From assembly GCA_023897205.1 (NCBI GenBank), contig JAHWDD010000001.1, forward strand, positions 1,364,001-1,428,000: a DNA stretch of 64,000 nucleotides. Reading direction: 5' to 3'. Shown here one piece after another: positions 11,224-22,784 of the stretch. The number at the start of each line of letters is the position of its first letter. Within the stretch, counting starts at the first letter, position 1. The position numbers and the translations under genes are program-made. Under the pieces are notes generated by a model. That model saw only the letters and a program-made list of their open reading frames with translations, was not told the DNA's origin and did not search any database. Source of the stretch: Exophiala sp. HKRS030 (Eukaryota; Ascomycota; Eurotiomycetes; Chaetothyriales; Herpotrichiellaceae).

Positions 11224-13916
11224 ATGGCTCTTCTCCAAGCTAGAGTCAAGAGTGTCCTTTCGGGCGATACCTTGATTATTACCAACCAGAAAGGCGCTGA
11301 GCGTACTCTGTCTCTAGCATATATTTCTGCTCCTCGTCTGAAGAGAGAAGGGGACGAAGTAAGCTTCCCTCCACTTTCAGACCACTGCTCAAGCTAATAC
11401 CATTTACACTAAAGCCCTTTGCCTTTCAATCCCGCGAGTTCATCCGAGAACAATGTCTCGGCAAGGTCATTCAATTCCAAGTCCTTTACGCCATTCCTAC
11501 CACGAAACGAGAATACGGCCGAGTTAAACTTCCTACCGGAGTTGAGTTACCGGATCTGATCGTGCAGGAAGGTTGGGCCAAAGTACGAGAGGATGCGGGT
11601 AAGAAGGAGGATGACGAGAATGCGCTGGCATACTTGGACAAGCTCCGAACCCTCGAAGGTGAGGCAAAGTCAGAGGGCAAAGGTGTCTGGGGTAAAGGTG
11701 GTCATATCGAGACGTCCTCAGAGGTTGCCGACCCCAATGCCCTAGTCGAGCAATACAAGGGCAAGAAGATCGATGCCATTATTGAGCGTGTCCTCACTGG
11801 GGATCGCTTGATCGCACGTGTCATGCTCACCCCCACCAAGCACGTTCAGACAATGTTGGTCATGGCGGGGATAAGAACTCCAGCCACGAAAAGAACCTCT
11901 CCCGAAGGGAAGGATATCCCTGCGGAACCATATGGTACCGAAGCGCATACATTTGTGGAGGAAAGATTACACCAACGAAAGTGTGCGGTTGAATTGCTCG
12001 GGGTGACACCACAAAATCAACTCATCGCAAATGTACTACACCCCAAAGGCAACATTGCAAAATTCCTGCTTGAAGCTGGTCTGGCCAGATCGAATGACCA
12101 ACATGTCACTCTGCTTGGAAACGAGATGTCGCAATTCAGACAAGCTGAGAACGCTGCAAAGACTGCGCGAAGGGGTATCTTTACTGGAGTTTCCTCCAAA
12201 GCTGCTGGCGTACAGGAGGCTGATTTTACCGTCTCACGAGTACTCAATGCCGAGACCGTCTTCATTAGAACTCGATCTGGCGAAGAGCGGAAAGTGACTC
12301 TTTCAAGCATACGTCAACCCAAGCCTTCCGATCCGAAGCAAGCTCCATTCGGCGCCGATGCAAAGGAATTCCTGAGGAAGCGTTTGATCGGTAAGCATGT
12401 CAAGGTCAGCATTGACGGCAAGAGACCTGCTTCGGAAGGTTTCGAGGAGCGAGAAGTGGCCACCGTCATCATCAACGGGAAAAATATTGCCTTGACTATG
12501 GTCGAAGCTGGATATGCTTCTGTCATCAGACATAGACGCGATGATGATGATCGTTCCCCGGACTACGATGCTCTCCTTCTCGCAGAAGAAACCGCCCAAA
12601 AGGAAGAAAAGGGCATGTGGTCACCAAAAGCACCAGCGGCCAAGAAATATCAGGATTACTCCGAAAGTCTACAGAAGGCCAAAATGGAGGCTTCAGTTCT
12701 GCAGAGGCAGAAGAAGGTCCCCGCCGTGGTCGATTTTGTGCGAGCTGGCTCGAGATTCGTCGTCCTTGTTCCTCGCGAAAATGCCAAGTTGACCTTTGTC
12801 CTATCCGGAATCCGCACTCCCAAGCCCGCAAGACAGCCGGGCGATGCTTCTGAGCCATTTGGGCAAGAGGCTCTGGATTTTGCCAGCAGGAGATGCATGC
12901 AGCGAGATGTTGAGATCGACGTCGAAAACACTGACAAGGTCGGTGGCTTCATCGGCACCATGTACGTCGGGCGTGAAAACTTTGCCAAAACCTTGGTCGA
13001 AGAAGGTCTAGCATCAGTGCACGCCTACTCCGCCGAACAAAGTGGACACGCCAATGAGCTCGTCGCCGCCGAAAAGAAAGCCAAGGAAGGACGAAAGGGT
13101 ATGTGGCATGATTGGGACCCCAGCCAGGAGCAGGAAGAGCAAGCAGAAGAAGCCCCTCTTCCCACCAACGGCACCAACGGAACCAACGGGGAATCGACCG
13201 AGAGGAGAAAGGACTACCGTGATGTGATGGTGACGCATGTCGACGAGGCCGGAAAACTCAAGATCCAACAGATCGGGTCTGGCACGACCGGCTTGACCGA
13301 GCTGATGAACGCCTTCAAATCCTTCCACCTCAACAAGGCGAACGACACCCCTCTACCGGGACCTCCCAAGGTCGGGGACGTCGTCGCCGCCAAATTCACG
13401 CTGGACAACGAATGGTACCGGGCCAAGGTACGGAGGGTCGACCGCGAAGGCAAGAAGGTCGACGTGACCTACCTCGACTATGGCAATTCGGAGACGGTGC
13501 CCTGGAGTCGCCTGCGGCCCCTGACCCAGCCCCAATTCTCGACGCAGAAATTGAAGCCGCAAGCCACGGACGCGGTCCTTTCCTTCCTGCAGCTGCCCAC
13601 CTCTCAGCAGTACCTCCGAGACGCGGTCGACTTCGTCATGGAGCAGACCGAGGGTCGGGAGTTGGTCGCGAACGTGGACTACGTCGCCCCCGAGGGCACC
13701 CTGTATCTCACCCTGCTCGACCCCAAGGTTTCGTCAAAGATCGACGAGAGCATCAACGCCGAGGTGGTCAGAGAAGGGCTGGCCATGATCCCGACGAAAT
13801 TGAAGGCCTGGGAACGACAATCGGCGGACACGTTGACCCAGCTGCGAGCCCTCCAGGATCAGGCCAAGGAGGCCCGCAGAGGCATGTGGGAGTATGGTGA
13901 TTTGACGGAAGATTAA
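11224..13916 (+). CDS. Tudor staphylococcal nuclease (Tudor-SN / p100 / SND1), 878 aa
   Basis: Exons are 11224-11358 and 11415-13916. The protein begins directly with an SN-like fold (ARVKSVLSGDTLII) and carries four SN (OB-fold) repeats. Each repeat has recognisable V-x-S-G-D / AGIR / EPFG-x-EA-x-F elements, e.g. SGIRTPKPAR and EPFGQEALDF. A Tudor domain follows at about residues 690-750 (NEWYRAKV, TYLDYGNSETV), nested in a fifth, partial SN repeat at the C-terminus. This is the standard architecture and length. The family binds RNA and methyl-arginine proteins and acts in RNA decay, stress granules and transcription co-activation. A Thr/Asn/Gly linker (about residue 625) precedes the Tudor part. 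Nuclease activity is not assumed, as the catalytic residues are degenerate in many members. Confidence 0.95.
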
Positions 13917-14003
13917 ACAAAAAAGTCCGACGTCTGGACTCGCATCGACGTTGATGCGAATGGGCACTCGAACCAAGGTAAGGGGACCGTCAGACCGAGG
14001 ATT

Positions 14004-14035
<32 letters not shown>

Positions 14036-16242
14036 CAAGGAGAACGACAGTTTACAGACAGAAGCATTTACGACACGCCAGAGGGGAAAAAAAACCAAAA
14101 AGCATTTTCCACGTCAAAAAAGGGACCGTTCGGGCACCCAAAAAAAAATTGGCACAATTCAGCGACCTGGCTCTTTGTCCCTTTTCCTGTTTTTGCACAT
14201 AGCATGGCGAATTTGACGAACCTGTTGAAGTAAGCAAGTACATACCTACATAGCAACCTTCACAATACCCATGATGAGCATGACCATGACCCACGTCGAG
14301 TGAGGGATGGAGCTGATGCAGGATTGCATTTTGTTTGTTTGTGTTTTTTTTTTCTCTTTGCTTTTTCATAACTCTTCATCCTCCTGCGTCTCGATTCGTA
14401 TACTGCTGGGCGGCATTGGATCCGAAAGCACGCCCTTGTTGTTTTGTGCTCCATCTCCCTACGGATAGGACACCCCCTCCCCTGGTAAACTATTCCCTAT
14501 TTAGCTGTGTTGTGTGCTTCTTTTGGCGGACAAGGAGCGAGCTCCTTGCTTCGTTTACGGCTTGCAGTCAGTCACAGTCAGGGCAGTCAGTCAGTTTCTC
14601 GGTAAGAACAAGCCCCCCCTTGACTCACGCAGGACCATGCGTACATAGGTGGCCCGTACACGGGCACGAGTACTACCCCATCACCCGCAGCCCTGCACGG
14701 TGCACACACCCACACACACAAGGGGGTGGGGAGGGCCAAAGGGTTTTGGCACGCGTGGTACGGATCCTATTGAGCCTCGCAAGGTCTTTTTTCACGGTTC
14801 TCTTTGGTCTTCCTGCGAGGTGGTTATCCTCCTTGGTTTTATTGCATTTTGATCCCAAGACTTCCCGTAAGGCGTCAATATCACCAGGTTAAGAGTGACG
14901 GGTTACACAACCACTGAGACACAGACCAAACTCCACTGCTTGGTTGAGGCAACTACTCGATATTTACCAGCCACTGGAGTATCCTCGTACAGCTTGCTAC
15001 TCCATAGGGTACTGTTGTACTGTTGTCCTGTTGTAAATCAATATACGCACTCCGAAAATAGCAAAAACGACTCAAGAATCCGACAAAAACCAAGGCGTCG
15101 GGAACGTTGCAACGTTGCACATTGCGCGTGGTACCACAGTAAGTACGGTAAATAATGTCACACACTCACACAGCAACAAGGCTACGCCCCTCGTCTCACT
15201 TCGATGCCATCCATGGTCATTGTTCTCTCGGACGCCGACAGCATGGAACCATCTAGTTGCTCGCAGCTTAAGACGCCCTGGACCTGAGACGAAAAAGACC
15301 TGGTACTGACAGAACACACCCCCACCGTTGCAGATTGGAAGCCTTGGGAACCAGGGAAAAGTGCCACCTCTGCTATATCCGCACGGCGTATGTAAAAATG
15401 CCCATTTCCTTCGGGCCCAATATTATCCAGCCGAGTTAATCAGAGCTTCCTCTCATACCATGTCGGTGGTACTCGGACTCGTGGCACCATAAGCCCCGGC
15501 GATTCACTAGGAAGACAATAGTTATGCATAGACTTTGGGGGCCTCAGCTCTGTACGAGCAAGAAACAAAGACATTGCTTTTCGAGAGAACCCCGGTCTCC
15601 TGCACACATACCTGATCTTCTGTCCTCGTACGGCACAGCCGAAAGTTGTACGGAAATCTTTCGTAGGACTTCATGCATGTTCAAGCCAAGGTAGCTCGAA
15701 GGGGCCCAACGGAGTGGACCCCATCATTCAAGACTGAAATTCCGTAGGCTCTATGCGAACCCATGGATAAGGGCACAAGGCGCCTCTGCGACACTCACGT
15801 TGGCAAAAGTCCATGGTTGCCCAGCGAGTGGAACAGTATGACCGGGATCGAATTAGAATAGTGAACCATAAAGAACCCATGTTCTTGTCTCATCGCCCCT
15901 TGCTCCCGGTGTTCTGTCTGCGACGTGCCAAGCCATAGACCTCTGATGGAGTTCGGAAATGGCACAAGCATAAGCATTAGTAGTACTTCCTGGACTGGGC
16001 TGGAATGGAACCAAGACTGAATAGGAGGAAGGGGAGGCAAGGTAGTTGATAGGATGGTAGTGAATATATGGTGTCCAGCATGTGTCTGGAAGAACCTCGC
16101 GAGACTCAAATATAGGCTCTGCATTTCCCATCTGGAAGTTCCATCTGGAAGAAGACTCTCGAGACTGTTCTTGACACATACCAATCCTTCACGTATCGTT
16201 GCCGATGATACATTCAGTCTCCATTTAGCGTAAGACTTGACC
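13917..16242. other. 2.3 kb intergenic region
   Basis: It contains a (CA)15 microsatellite at 14005-14034 and several A- or C-rich stretches. The longest open frame (14335-14892, plus strand) is low-complexity and has no domain-like composition. I see nothing functional beyond the probable 3' UTR of Tudor-SN and the promoter of the sulfotransferase-like gene. Confidence 0.45.
14005..14034 (+). repeat. (CA)15 microsatellite
   Basis: Uninterrupted CA dinucleotide run about 90 bp after the Tudor-SN stop codon, probably inside its 3' UTR. Confidence 0.95.
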
Positions 16243-17058
16243 ATGGCTCCATCTCTCCCACCGACCCCTAAGCCACAAATCCCCATGGATTTCCTGGGAC
16301 CACTTCAAGTCATAGCGGCAGGTCTGCCACGCTGCGCGACAAGCACGCTCAAAGAAGTCTTCGAGGATCAATTGTCCATTGGACCGACCATGCACATGAA
16401 CCGCTGTCTTCCACAGCCAGCAAAGATGAAACTTGTGCATGACGCCCTTCGCGAGCAAGACACGATGAAACGCCGCGCCATACTATACCAGCTGTTCCAA
16501 GGATGCGCGGCCACCACGGATTTCCCTGGCCATCTGTTTATCGAGGATCTGGTCGAGATGTACCCGGACGCCAAGGTGGTCCTGAACGTGCGCAAGGGAG
16601 GCGCCACGGACTGGGCGACGAGTATGAAGACGACCATCGCACCGTTCATGAGCTGGTCGTACCGCGTGGCGTGCTACTGGAGCGTGCCGGATTGGTGGCA
16701 TTATCAGACGGAGATAGCATGGGAGGGTGACGTCCGAAAGCGCTTTGGTGTGAATCATTTTTGGGATTCCGGCGTTTACGACATGCACAACGAGTGGGTG
16801 AAGAGGGTTTGTCGTGAACATGGGAAGGACGTGTTGCTCTGGGAGCCAGGCATGGGATGGGAGGAGCTGTGCAGGTTCCTGGGGAAGGAAGTGCCGGTCG
16901 TGCCGTTGCCGAGAAACAATGATCGAAAGAAGATGGAGGGCGTTGTGAAATGGAGGATCGCTCTTGGATGGAAATTATGGGCGAGGAAGGCTGTGATGAC
17001 AGTTCTAGCAACTGTCCTTGGAAGCTGGGGGTTGAACAGGATGTTAACGCTGACTTGA
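16243..17058 (+). CDS. sulfotransferase-like P-loop protein, 271 aa
   Basis: Single exon starting at the ATG at 16243 (gaccATGG). The N-terminus carries a PAPS-binding-type loop, AAGLPRCATSTLKEV, matching the usual GxPRTGTxSL pattern of the fungal Sulfotransfer_4-like family but with Cys-Ala in place of Thr-Gly. YPDAKVVLNVRKGGATDW matches the second PAPS-contact strand, in which family members usually have LTVRDP. A Trp-rich segment and a hydrophobic tail (WARKAVMTVLATVLGSWG) suggest a C-terminal membrane contact. Many fungal members have unproven activity and may act in secondary metabolism. Its stop is 26 bp from the stop of the convergent gene. Confidence 0.8.
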   Translation: MAPSLPPTPKPQIPMDFLGPLQVIAAGLPRCATSTLKEVFEDQLSIGPTMHMNRCLPQPAKMKLVHDALREQDTMKRRAILYQLFQGCAATTDFPGHLFIEDLVEMYPDAKVVLNVRKGGATDWATSMKTTIAPFMSWSYRVACYWSVPDWWHYQTEIAWEGDVRKRFGVNHFWDSGVYDMHNEWVKRVCREHGKDVLLWEPGMGWEELCRFLGKEVPVVPLPRNNDRKKMEGVVKWRIALGWKLWARKAVMTVLATVLGSWGLNRMLTLT

Positions 17059-17084
17059 TCAAGCTGTGGAGCGGCACATTGTTT

Positions 17085-18278
17085 TCATGGCTGCCGAATC
17101 ATCAACCCTGGAATGAGAGCAGTAGCATACATCTGTGAATGTTAGAAAAGAGAGGAGAGACGACGTACCAACCAATGTGAGAAACTTACCACGGCAGTTA
17201 TAGGCATGAGCTCAGTCAAGCGCTGTGACACATCTTTATCTAGGACGGGCACGAGTCCGAAATCTTCCCAAGCCTCACAGATTTGATCCGGCAACGTTCT
17301 CAGCTTTGACTCTACACTGAACTTGCTGCCTTCCGAGTCTCTCATCTTGTCGAGCAAGGGCAATGCGGCGTGAACGCCCAATGCAGTCCCAAACTCACGA
17401 AAGGCAAGTCGTGACTCGAGAGGTCGGTCAAAGTAACCCGTGTTGGCTATCTTTATCAGATTCTGCAGAGTACGATATTGCAACTGCGATGCCCAACCTT
17501 GCTCAGGCGGCCAAGCTGGCTCAGGAACTAGCCAATGTGCCGTCCACAGAGTCATTCCGATATCGAGAGTATCGTGTGTTGAATAGTGCGGAGCTTTCTG
17601 GTCGACTATCTTCTTCAAAGCAGAAATCTCTCCATCGAGAACATGATGATTGTCACTGAGTTGTTGAAGGAGCGAGTATGTTACGTAGCCATCAATGGGG
17701 TCAAGGTTGCCTTCAGAATTGACAAGGCGATGGGACAGGTCCATGCTGACCTTCCAAAACATTCTTGGGCGCTCTGCAGAAGCGTTGGTCATGAAGTGAG
17801 GAAGGGCCGCTTTGGCCATGGACACAGCTTGGTCATTGTACCATTTGTTGCCCGTGACCAGGCTCATTCGATTGAGTGCAAACATCCATACGGTCAGGTA
17901 GTGGAAGTACTGCCCATCACCGTCCGGACCGCTCTCATCGTGCTTGCCAATCCGAAGGCCACCTCCCAGAGGATCGTCATCAGTGGCACCAGGAAGTCTC
18001 TGTTTTCCATCCCTGGTATAACCTAGGACGTCGTGGACTGCCGTCACAAGGTTCGTGGCGAAGGTGAGATACTGTGTCTCCCCTGTGATTTTGTACAAGG
18101 TCAGGAAATTGACTACTGCGAACCCATCAGTCCAGAGATATCGCCCTCGGTGCCCTTCTGCAGCAGGTGGTGGCACCCACTGACTCAAGTTTGGGTCGTT
18201 GGGTTCGGGGAAGCGGCCATATGTCGAGTCCATTGCCTGGATGAACTTGGCGAGTTTTTTCGCGTCTGGAGCTGCCAT
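17085..18278 (-). CDS. six-hairpin glycosidase-like protein, 378 aa
   Basis: Exons are 18278-17190 and 17132-17085. The single intron has donor GTAAGT and acceptor TTCACAG, giving the tail MYATALIPGLMIRQP; without splicing the frame would stop at 17142 with an unlike tail. The sequence is full of aromatic helical repeats (RYLWTDGFAVVNFLTLYKIT, GQYFHYLTVWMFALNRMS, MFWKVSMDLSHRL, TLDIGMTLWTAHWL). These are typical of alpha/alpha-toroid, six-hairpin glycosidase-like fungal proteins. There is no signal peptide, so it is probably cytosolic. The substrate is unknown. Start at the first ATG; the frame extends upstream only with non-ATG codons. Confidence 0.82.
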
Positions 18279-19342
18279 GGTTCTTCGTGAGCTGACGTGG
18301 GGCAAGTCAGGAAGAGAGAGGAGTGGTCAGCAACAGGGACGGAGATGGTGGAGTTGTAGGATAGGGGCAGGTAACGGTCGATGAACCGCCCTCGAAGATG
18401 GCAACTTGATGCTTATGCGGTTGCGAAAGATCGACCTCATTCATCGTACGATAGTCAGTGAAACGAATAAAACCAGGTGATCAAGAGGTATCGATGTACG
18501 GAATCAACGGATGATGATCTTGCGTCTACGAATAAATAACCTGATGTCAATTTGAGGCAGGGATGTCGAGGGGCGCATTCGATTGGTCGAACATCTCTGG
18601 TTGTGATGGAAGAGCAGAAGCACGAGAAGCAATAAGCGAGGTTATGTCCGCATCGAACACCCAAGTCGTGAAAGATTAGCAAGCTGTAAGACAGATAGTC
18701 ACACTGTCATCAAAGTTGTTCTTCCACATGTGCAAGGAAAGGTCACACGAGAAGAACTCTTTGGTCAGGAGAAAGGTTCATGCTGAGGTACCACCAGAGG
18801 ATTGCAGAGTCTGAAAGCTGACAGTGAGGAAGCAGGAATGATGATGTCTGCTTGATGAGCCTTGGAGTACTTGTAGATACCTTCTACTCATATGTCAATT
18901 GACAGATCGTCGAGTACTTGTTCTTGTATCATTTCGATGTACCATTTCATGTATGATGACGAGAATGATGGAAAGGGGGGAGGGAAATTTAAATCCGGGA
19001 CTCGGGAGGACTAAAGTCCGAAAAGAAACAAACCCTTGGCAGCCCCTCATGAGCCCCTCATTTTTTGATCATCGGAAAATACGTTTCGCTCGACGTCAAT
19101 GGGCACGAAATGCTCCGTTACAGCTGCTGGTCGCTGGGATCATCACCAAGTTCCCCCCCCCCCCCCCGGTACTTCGGCGCAGTTCCATTGATTACGCCTT
19201 TAGCAATCTTTTCCTGTTCTTCAGACTCTTCTTCTCTTCTCTTCCTTTTCTTCTCTAACCGTATATTCAATCCATCACCACCTTTCCCGACTTTAACATC
19301 TCGAATTTTAAAAAGCTCCCAAATTCAAACACACAAGTCAAA
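18279..19342. promoter_or_regulatory. upstream region of superoxide dismutase with STRE-like boxes and a C15 tract
   Basis: No gene is seen in this region. CCCCT boxes lie at 19043-19047 and 19054-19058, and AGGGG-type sequence near 18974. These match the stress-response element bound by Msn2/4-type factors. A run of 15 C lies at 19153-19167, followed by a CT-rich 5' UTR up to the ATG at 19343. Regulation by stress factors is inference. Confidence 0.45.
19153..19167 (+). repeat. poly(C) tract, 15 nt
   Basis: Fifteen uninterrupted C residues in the 5' region of the superoxide dismutase gene, within a strongly pyrimidine-rich leader. It may vary in length or be an assembly-sensitive site. Confidence 0.9.
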
Positions 19343-20156
19343 ATGGTCAAAGCAGGTAAGCAAAGCACAACGTGAACCCCTCCATCCCTACTTTGTACCC
19401 TTGCTCGCTCTGAATCATTGGAGCTCGAATGCCTACTACCTGTCCATTCCGCACCCTGTTTTGTCAGCAACTTCTTTTGATCTTCGGAGAAACTGACATT
19501 CTCTCTCGTTCTTGTCTGGTCACAGTTGCCGTCCTCCGAGGAGACTCCAAGATCACTGGCACAGTGACCTTTGAGCAGACCTCCGAATCCGGCCCAACCA
19601 CCATCACCTGGGACATTACCGGCCACGACGCCAATGCTGAGCGAGGCATGCACGTTCACCAGTTTGGTGACAACACCAACGGTTGCACCAGCGCCGGTCC
19701 TCACTGTATGTATTTGCCTACGAAAGGACCATCATCTCGACGCACGACCGACAAAAACAAATGCTTACTGTCCACACAGACAACCCATTCGGCAAGACCC
19801 ACGGTGCCCCCTCAGACTCTGACCGTCACGTCGGTGACCTTGGAAACTTCAAGACCGATGGTCAAGGTAACGCCAAGGGTAGCGTGAGCGACAGTCTCGT
19901 CAAGTTGTTTGGAGAGCACAGTGTCCTAGGAGTACGTTTTACATCCTTCACCTCTCCCTCTGACACCCTCCCCCCTCCCCTCTCCACCAACACAATCGAG
20001 ACAAGAGAGACTAACATGTATCGTCTCACACAACAGCGAACCATCGTCGTCCACGCCGGTACCGATGATCTCGGCAAGGGCGGGAACGAAGAGAGCAAGA
20101 AGACCGGTAACGCTGGTCCTCGACCTGCCTGCGGTGTCATTGGCATCGCCGCATAA
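19343..20156 (+). CDS. sod1: Cu/Zn superoxide dismutase, 154 aa
   Basis: Converts superoxide to oxygen and hydrogen peroxide in the cytosol and mitochondrial intermembrane space. Exons are 19343-19355 (13 nt), 19526-19705, 19780-19931 and 20037-20156. All metal ligands are present: Cu via His47, His49, His64 and His121; Zn via His64, His72, His81 and Asp84. The Cys58-Cys147 pair for the structural disulfide is present, as is the active-site Arg144 (GPRPACGV). Length is standard for fungal Sod1. The first exon encodes only MVKA plus one base, a conserved oddity of many fungal sod1 genes. The gene converges on the Sec14-like gene. No signal peptide is present, consistent with the intracellular form. 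Confidence 0.97.
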
Positions 20157-20913
20157 GATGTTGAAAAAGCAGCAAGACAAAAAAACATGAGGGGAGAAGA
20201 ACAAAGACAAAGACAAAACAAGAAATAGATTGGTTGTTTTCCGAGGCAAAAAGGAACTGCATTGCAACTGCAAAGCCAGAGAGCCAACTGGATCTTGTTT
20301 TTGTTCTTGTCGACAACCCTCACTTATTTTTAAAACAACCGACAGCATGCAATTATTTTGGAATGATGAAATGATGGAGTGATACCACCAGGTTTCCTTT
20401 TTCTTAGCTAGCCAGCTGGTCTTGGTTTCCATGGACCACGTAGCAAAAAGAATTAAAGTCACCCAAAAAGCAAATATAAACGAAACAAGTCAATCCAAAC
20501 AAATATCCAGGTATCAAGTTACTCGTACGCGAACTGTAGTGTAACCAAGTATAAGGGTATATCCACAGGTACCATGCTCGGTGCCTGCCCAGTCTGTGCA
20601 AAGGTAGCCATTTTCCCACCCTCGATCAATAATCTAGCGCCGTTCTCGATCTCATGCTATGTAAACCGCAAACAGAATGGACCCTCTACTGGGCCTCAAG
20701 GGATCTCTCCCGAGGACTTCAAGCAAAACCCAAGATGTCAGAAAACAATGTTTGAGAGTCAACAACCATTCCACCACCGCCCAAGCATTCAATCATACGC
20801 CGACATTGTATCAACAAGTCCCCCTTGCCCCGAATGACAAAAGTGCCGCGGAAAGATCGCAGCAGCATCTCATCAGTCGAAAGAACGCCCAAACCAAAAC
20901 GACCCCATCAGAT
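20157..20913. other. convergent 3' region between superoxide dismutase and the Sec14-like gene
   Basis: Probable 3' UTRs of both genes. A/T-rich segments such as AAGACAAAGACAAAGACAAAAC-like runs near 20190-20220 may serve in 3' end formation. No coding signal is seen. Confidence 0.45.
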
Positions 20914-22784
20914 TTACACCTCGGTGGCAGTGACAAATCTTTCCATCGGAGGCCGCTCGATTTCCTTCTCCTTTTCATCCCCACCGTGACCGTTCTGGGT
21001 TGTCATGGCCAGCTTCTCCGTTTCGATGGCCAGACCTTTGGCCGGATCACTTGCCACGGTCACTTCACCGTGTCCTGTATTCTCGGCATTGGGTGCATGT
21101 CCGTTCGCCGTCTCTGGAATTGTCGAGACTGACTCACCGTTCAGTTGATCTGCGATAGCTTGGGTCATTGCCGCAGAGTGCGCGGGAATAGGTCCAGGCT
21201 GAGGCTGTGATGGCGGATGGGGATGTTGTTGTGATGCTGAGTTGTCTGAGGAAGCTCGTGTGTCAATTGTTGTGGACTGGTGAACCGTCTGTACTGTGGT
21301 CGATGCTTGTTCCGGTTCTTTCGACGCTGTCTTGCTCTCGATGATAGCGGCTGCAGTAGTACCACCTGTTGCCGCGGCGGATGCGGCTTCAGCGTGATGA
21401 TGAGGCTTGGCTGTGCCGTTAGCTCCAGTCTTGCCATTCTCTGTTGATACGTGCGGGAGGCCTTTGCCCGCGTGGACGGGAAGCTCTGTGTAATCTGCCG
21501 CATAAGCAATCGGTCGCTTCTTCTCAACTTCTTCATCTGGAGTTCGCAATTTGCCCTTCTCGGAGCCGACGACCACTCTCTTCCCATCAAGCCATTGACA
21601 TGGACCTCTAACCCAGCCTTTATTTCCATCCTTCTCTAGAGCCGCACGTGTCTCGTCGTCGAGATCTGGGAGTTCGCCCCATTCCCACTCGAGGTCACCG
21701 CCGTATCGTTTCGGGAAGTCCTTGGTCTCCATGAACTTCGAAAGAGTCGGTTTCACGTCGTGCTTGCTTAGGATGAAGATTTTCGAGACAGTTACAGGAT
21801 CGAACCATCGCTTGATCCAACCCCATACGGTCGGGAAGAACGAAGGGGCACCGATGATCTAAGCCAGTCAGTCCAGACCATGAATGTTTCTGACAACAGA
21901 GTACTCACAAATATCCTGTCCAGCGTCTCGGGGTAGTGTGCCGTGGCTAGCACACTAGCGTCTTGCATGTGGCCTTTCAAATTCCAAAACTGGGTCAATC
22001 CGACGCCAGAAATGTCGACAATGTTTGTGGAATTTGTCACGGGGACTTCAGGGTTTGGCCGTTCGAGAGTAGAAACCAGTGGCAGGACAAAGTTGAGCAA
22101 ATTCTGGTATAAGGCGAATAGAGGAATGAGTTTTGCTGGTGTGGAGAGGGTTTTGTGGTATGGAAGGCTGTCTTTGTATGATTGCGACTCTTTCTGATAT
22201 TTGGACACATTCTTGCCGTCGAGTCCTTTGATCACGTATACGTAGATGGGAATGCCTCGCTTATCTCGATGCCCGGTCCATTGAGGATACTGCCAGCATA
22301 TTAGTTGCTCAAGTCTGGGCTGCGATTCACAGAATTTCCCACCATAAGACGCGCTCTTTCGTAGGTTTCCACATCGAAATGGTTGTAGAGCTCGTCCACC
22401 CGCTGATCTTTCAACCATTTCTCTGTGTCTGTGAATTGGCCAATTGCACCGTCCACATCGAACTTGCGAGCGCGCAGATATCGGCTGCATAACACGTCAG
22501 CGCATGGGAGGGGGACCCCGAGAGATCATGCACACGTACAGAAGCGTTGCATCATCGTGGGAGGGTTTGCCATTGATCCCGTCAGGCGTCCACCACCCTC
22601 CTTTTTGCAGTTCTTTCTTGAAGTCTACAAGTTTTTCTTCTTGCGTAGGAGTGAGGTGGTGGAGGGTGCCCGTCAGAGGATCGGTGGTCGTTGTTCTCGT
22701 CAGAGTCGGATGGGCTTGAGTAGAATGCTCTGAATGATGCGACTGATGCGATTGGCCGGTGAGGGTGCGATAGAGTTGGCTCAT
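20914..22784 (-). CDS. Sec14-like CRAL-TRIO lipid-transfer protein, 570 aa
   Basis: Exons are 22784-22540, 22484-22343, 22289-21909 and 21858-20914, all in frame. A CRAL-TRIO N-terminal helical region (DDATLLRYLRARKFDVDGA) lies near residues 77-95. The Sec14 lipid-binding domain follows at about residues 130-330, with YPQWTGHRDKRGIPIYVY, a Sec14-type core (NIVDISGVGLTQFWN) and the gate region (IIGAPSFFPTVWGWIKRWF, FILSKHD). After the domain comes a 240-residue low-complexity tail with Ala/Thr/His/Gln stretches, probably disordered. The family moves phosphatidylinositol and phosphatidylcholine between membranes and supports lipid signalling. Which yeast Sfh/Sec14 branch it matches cannot be said. 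The Ser/Thr/His-rich N-terminus is odd but common in filamentous fungi. Confidence 0.92.

Noticed and set aside
14335..14892. 185-codon plus-strand ORF after Tudor-SN
   Set aside because: Low-complexity, Cys/Ser/Pro-rich and without conserved features.
13917..16242. transposon remnant in the 2.3 kb gap
   Set aside because: No terminal repeats, target-site duplication or transposase-like frame were found.
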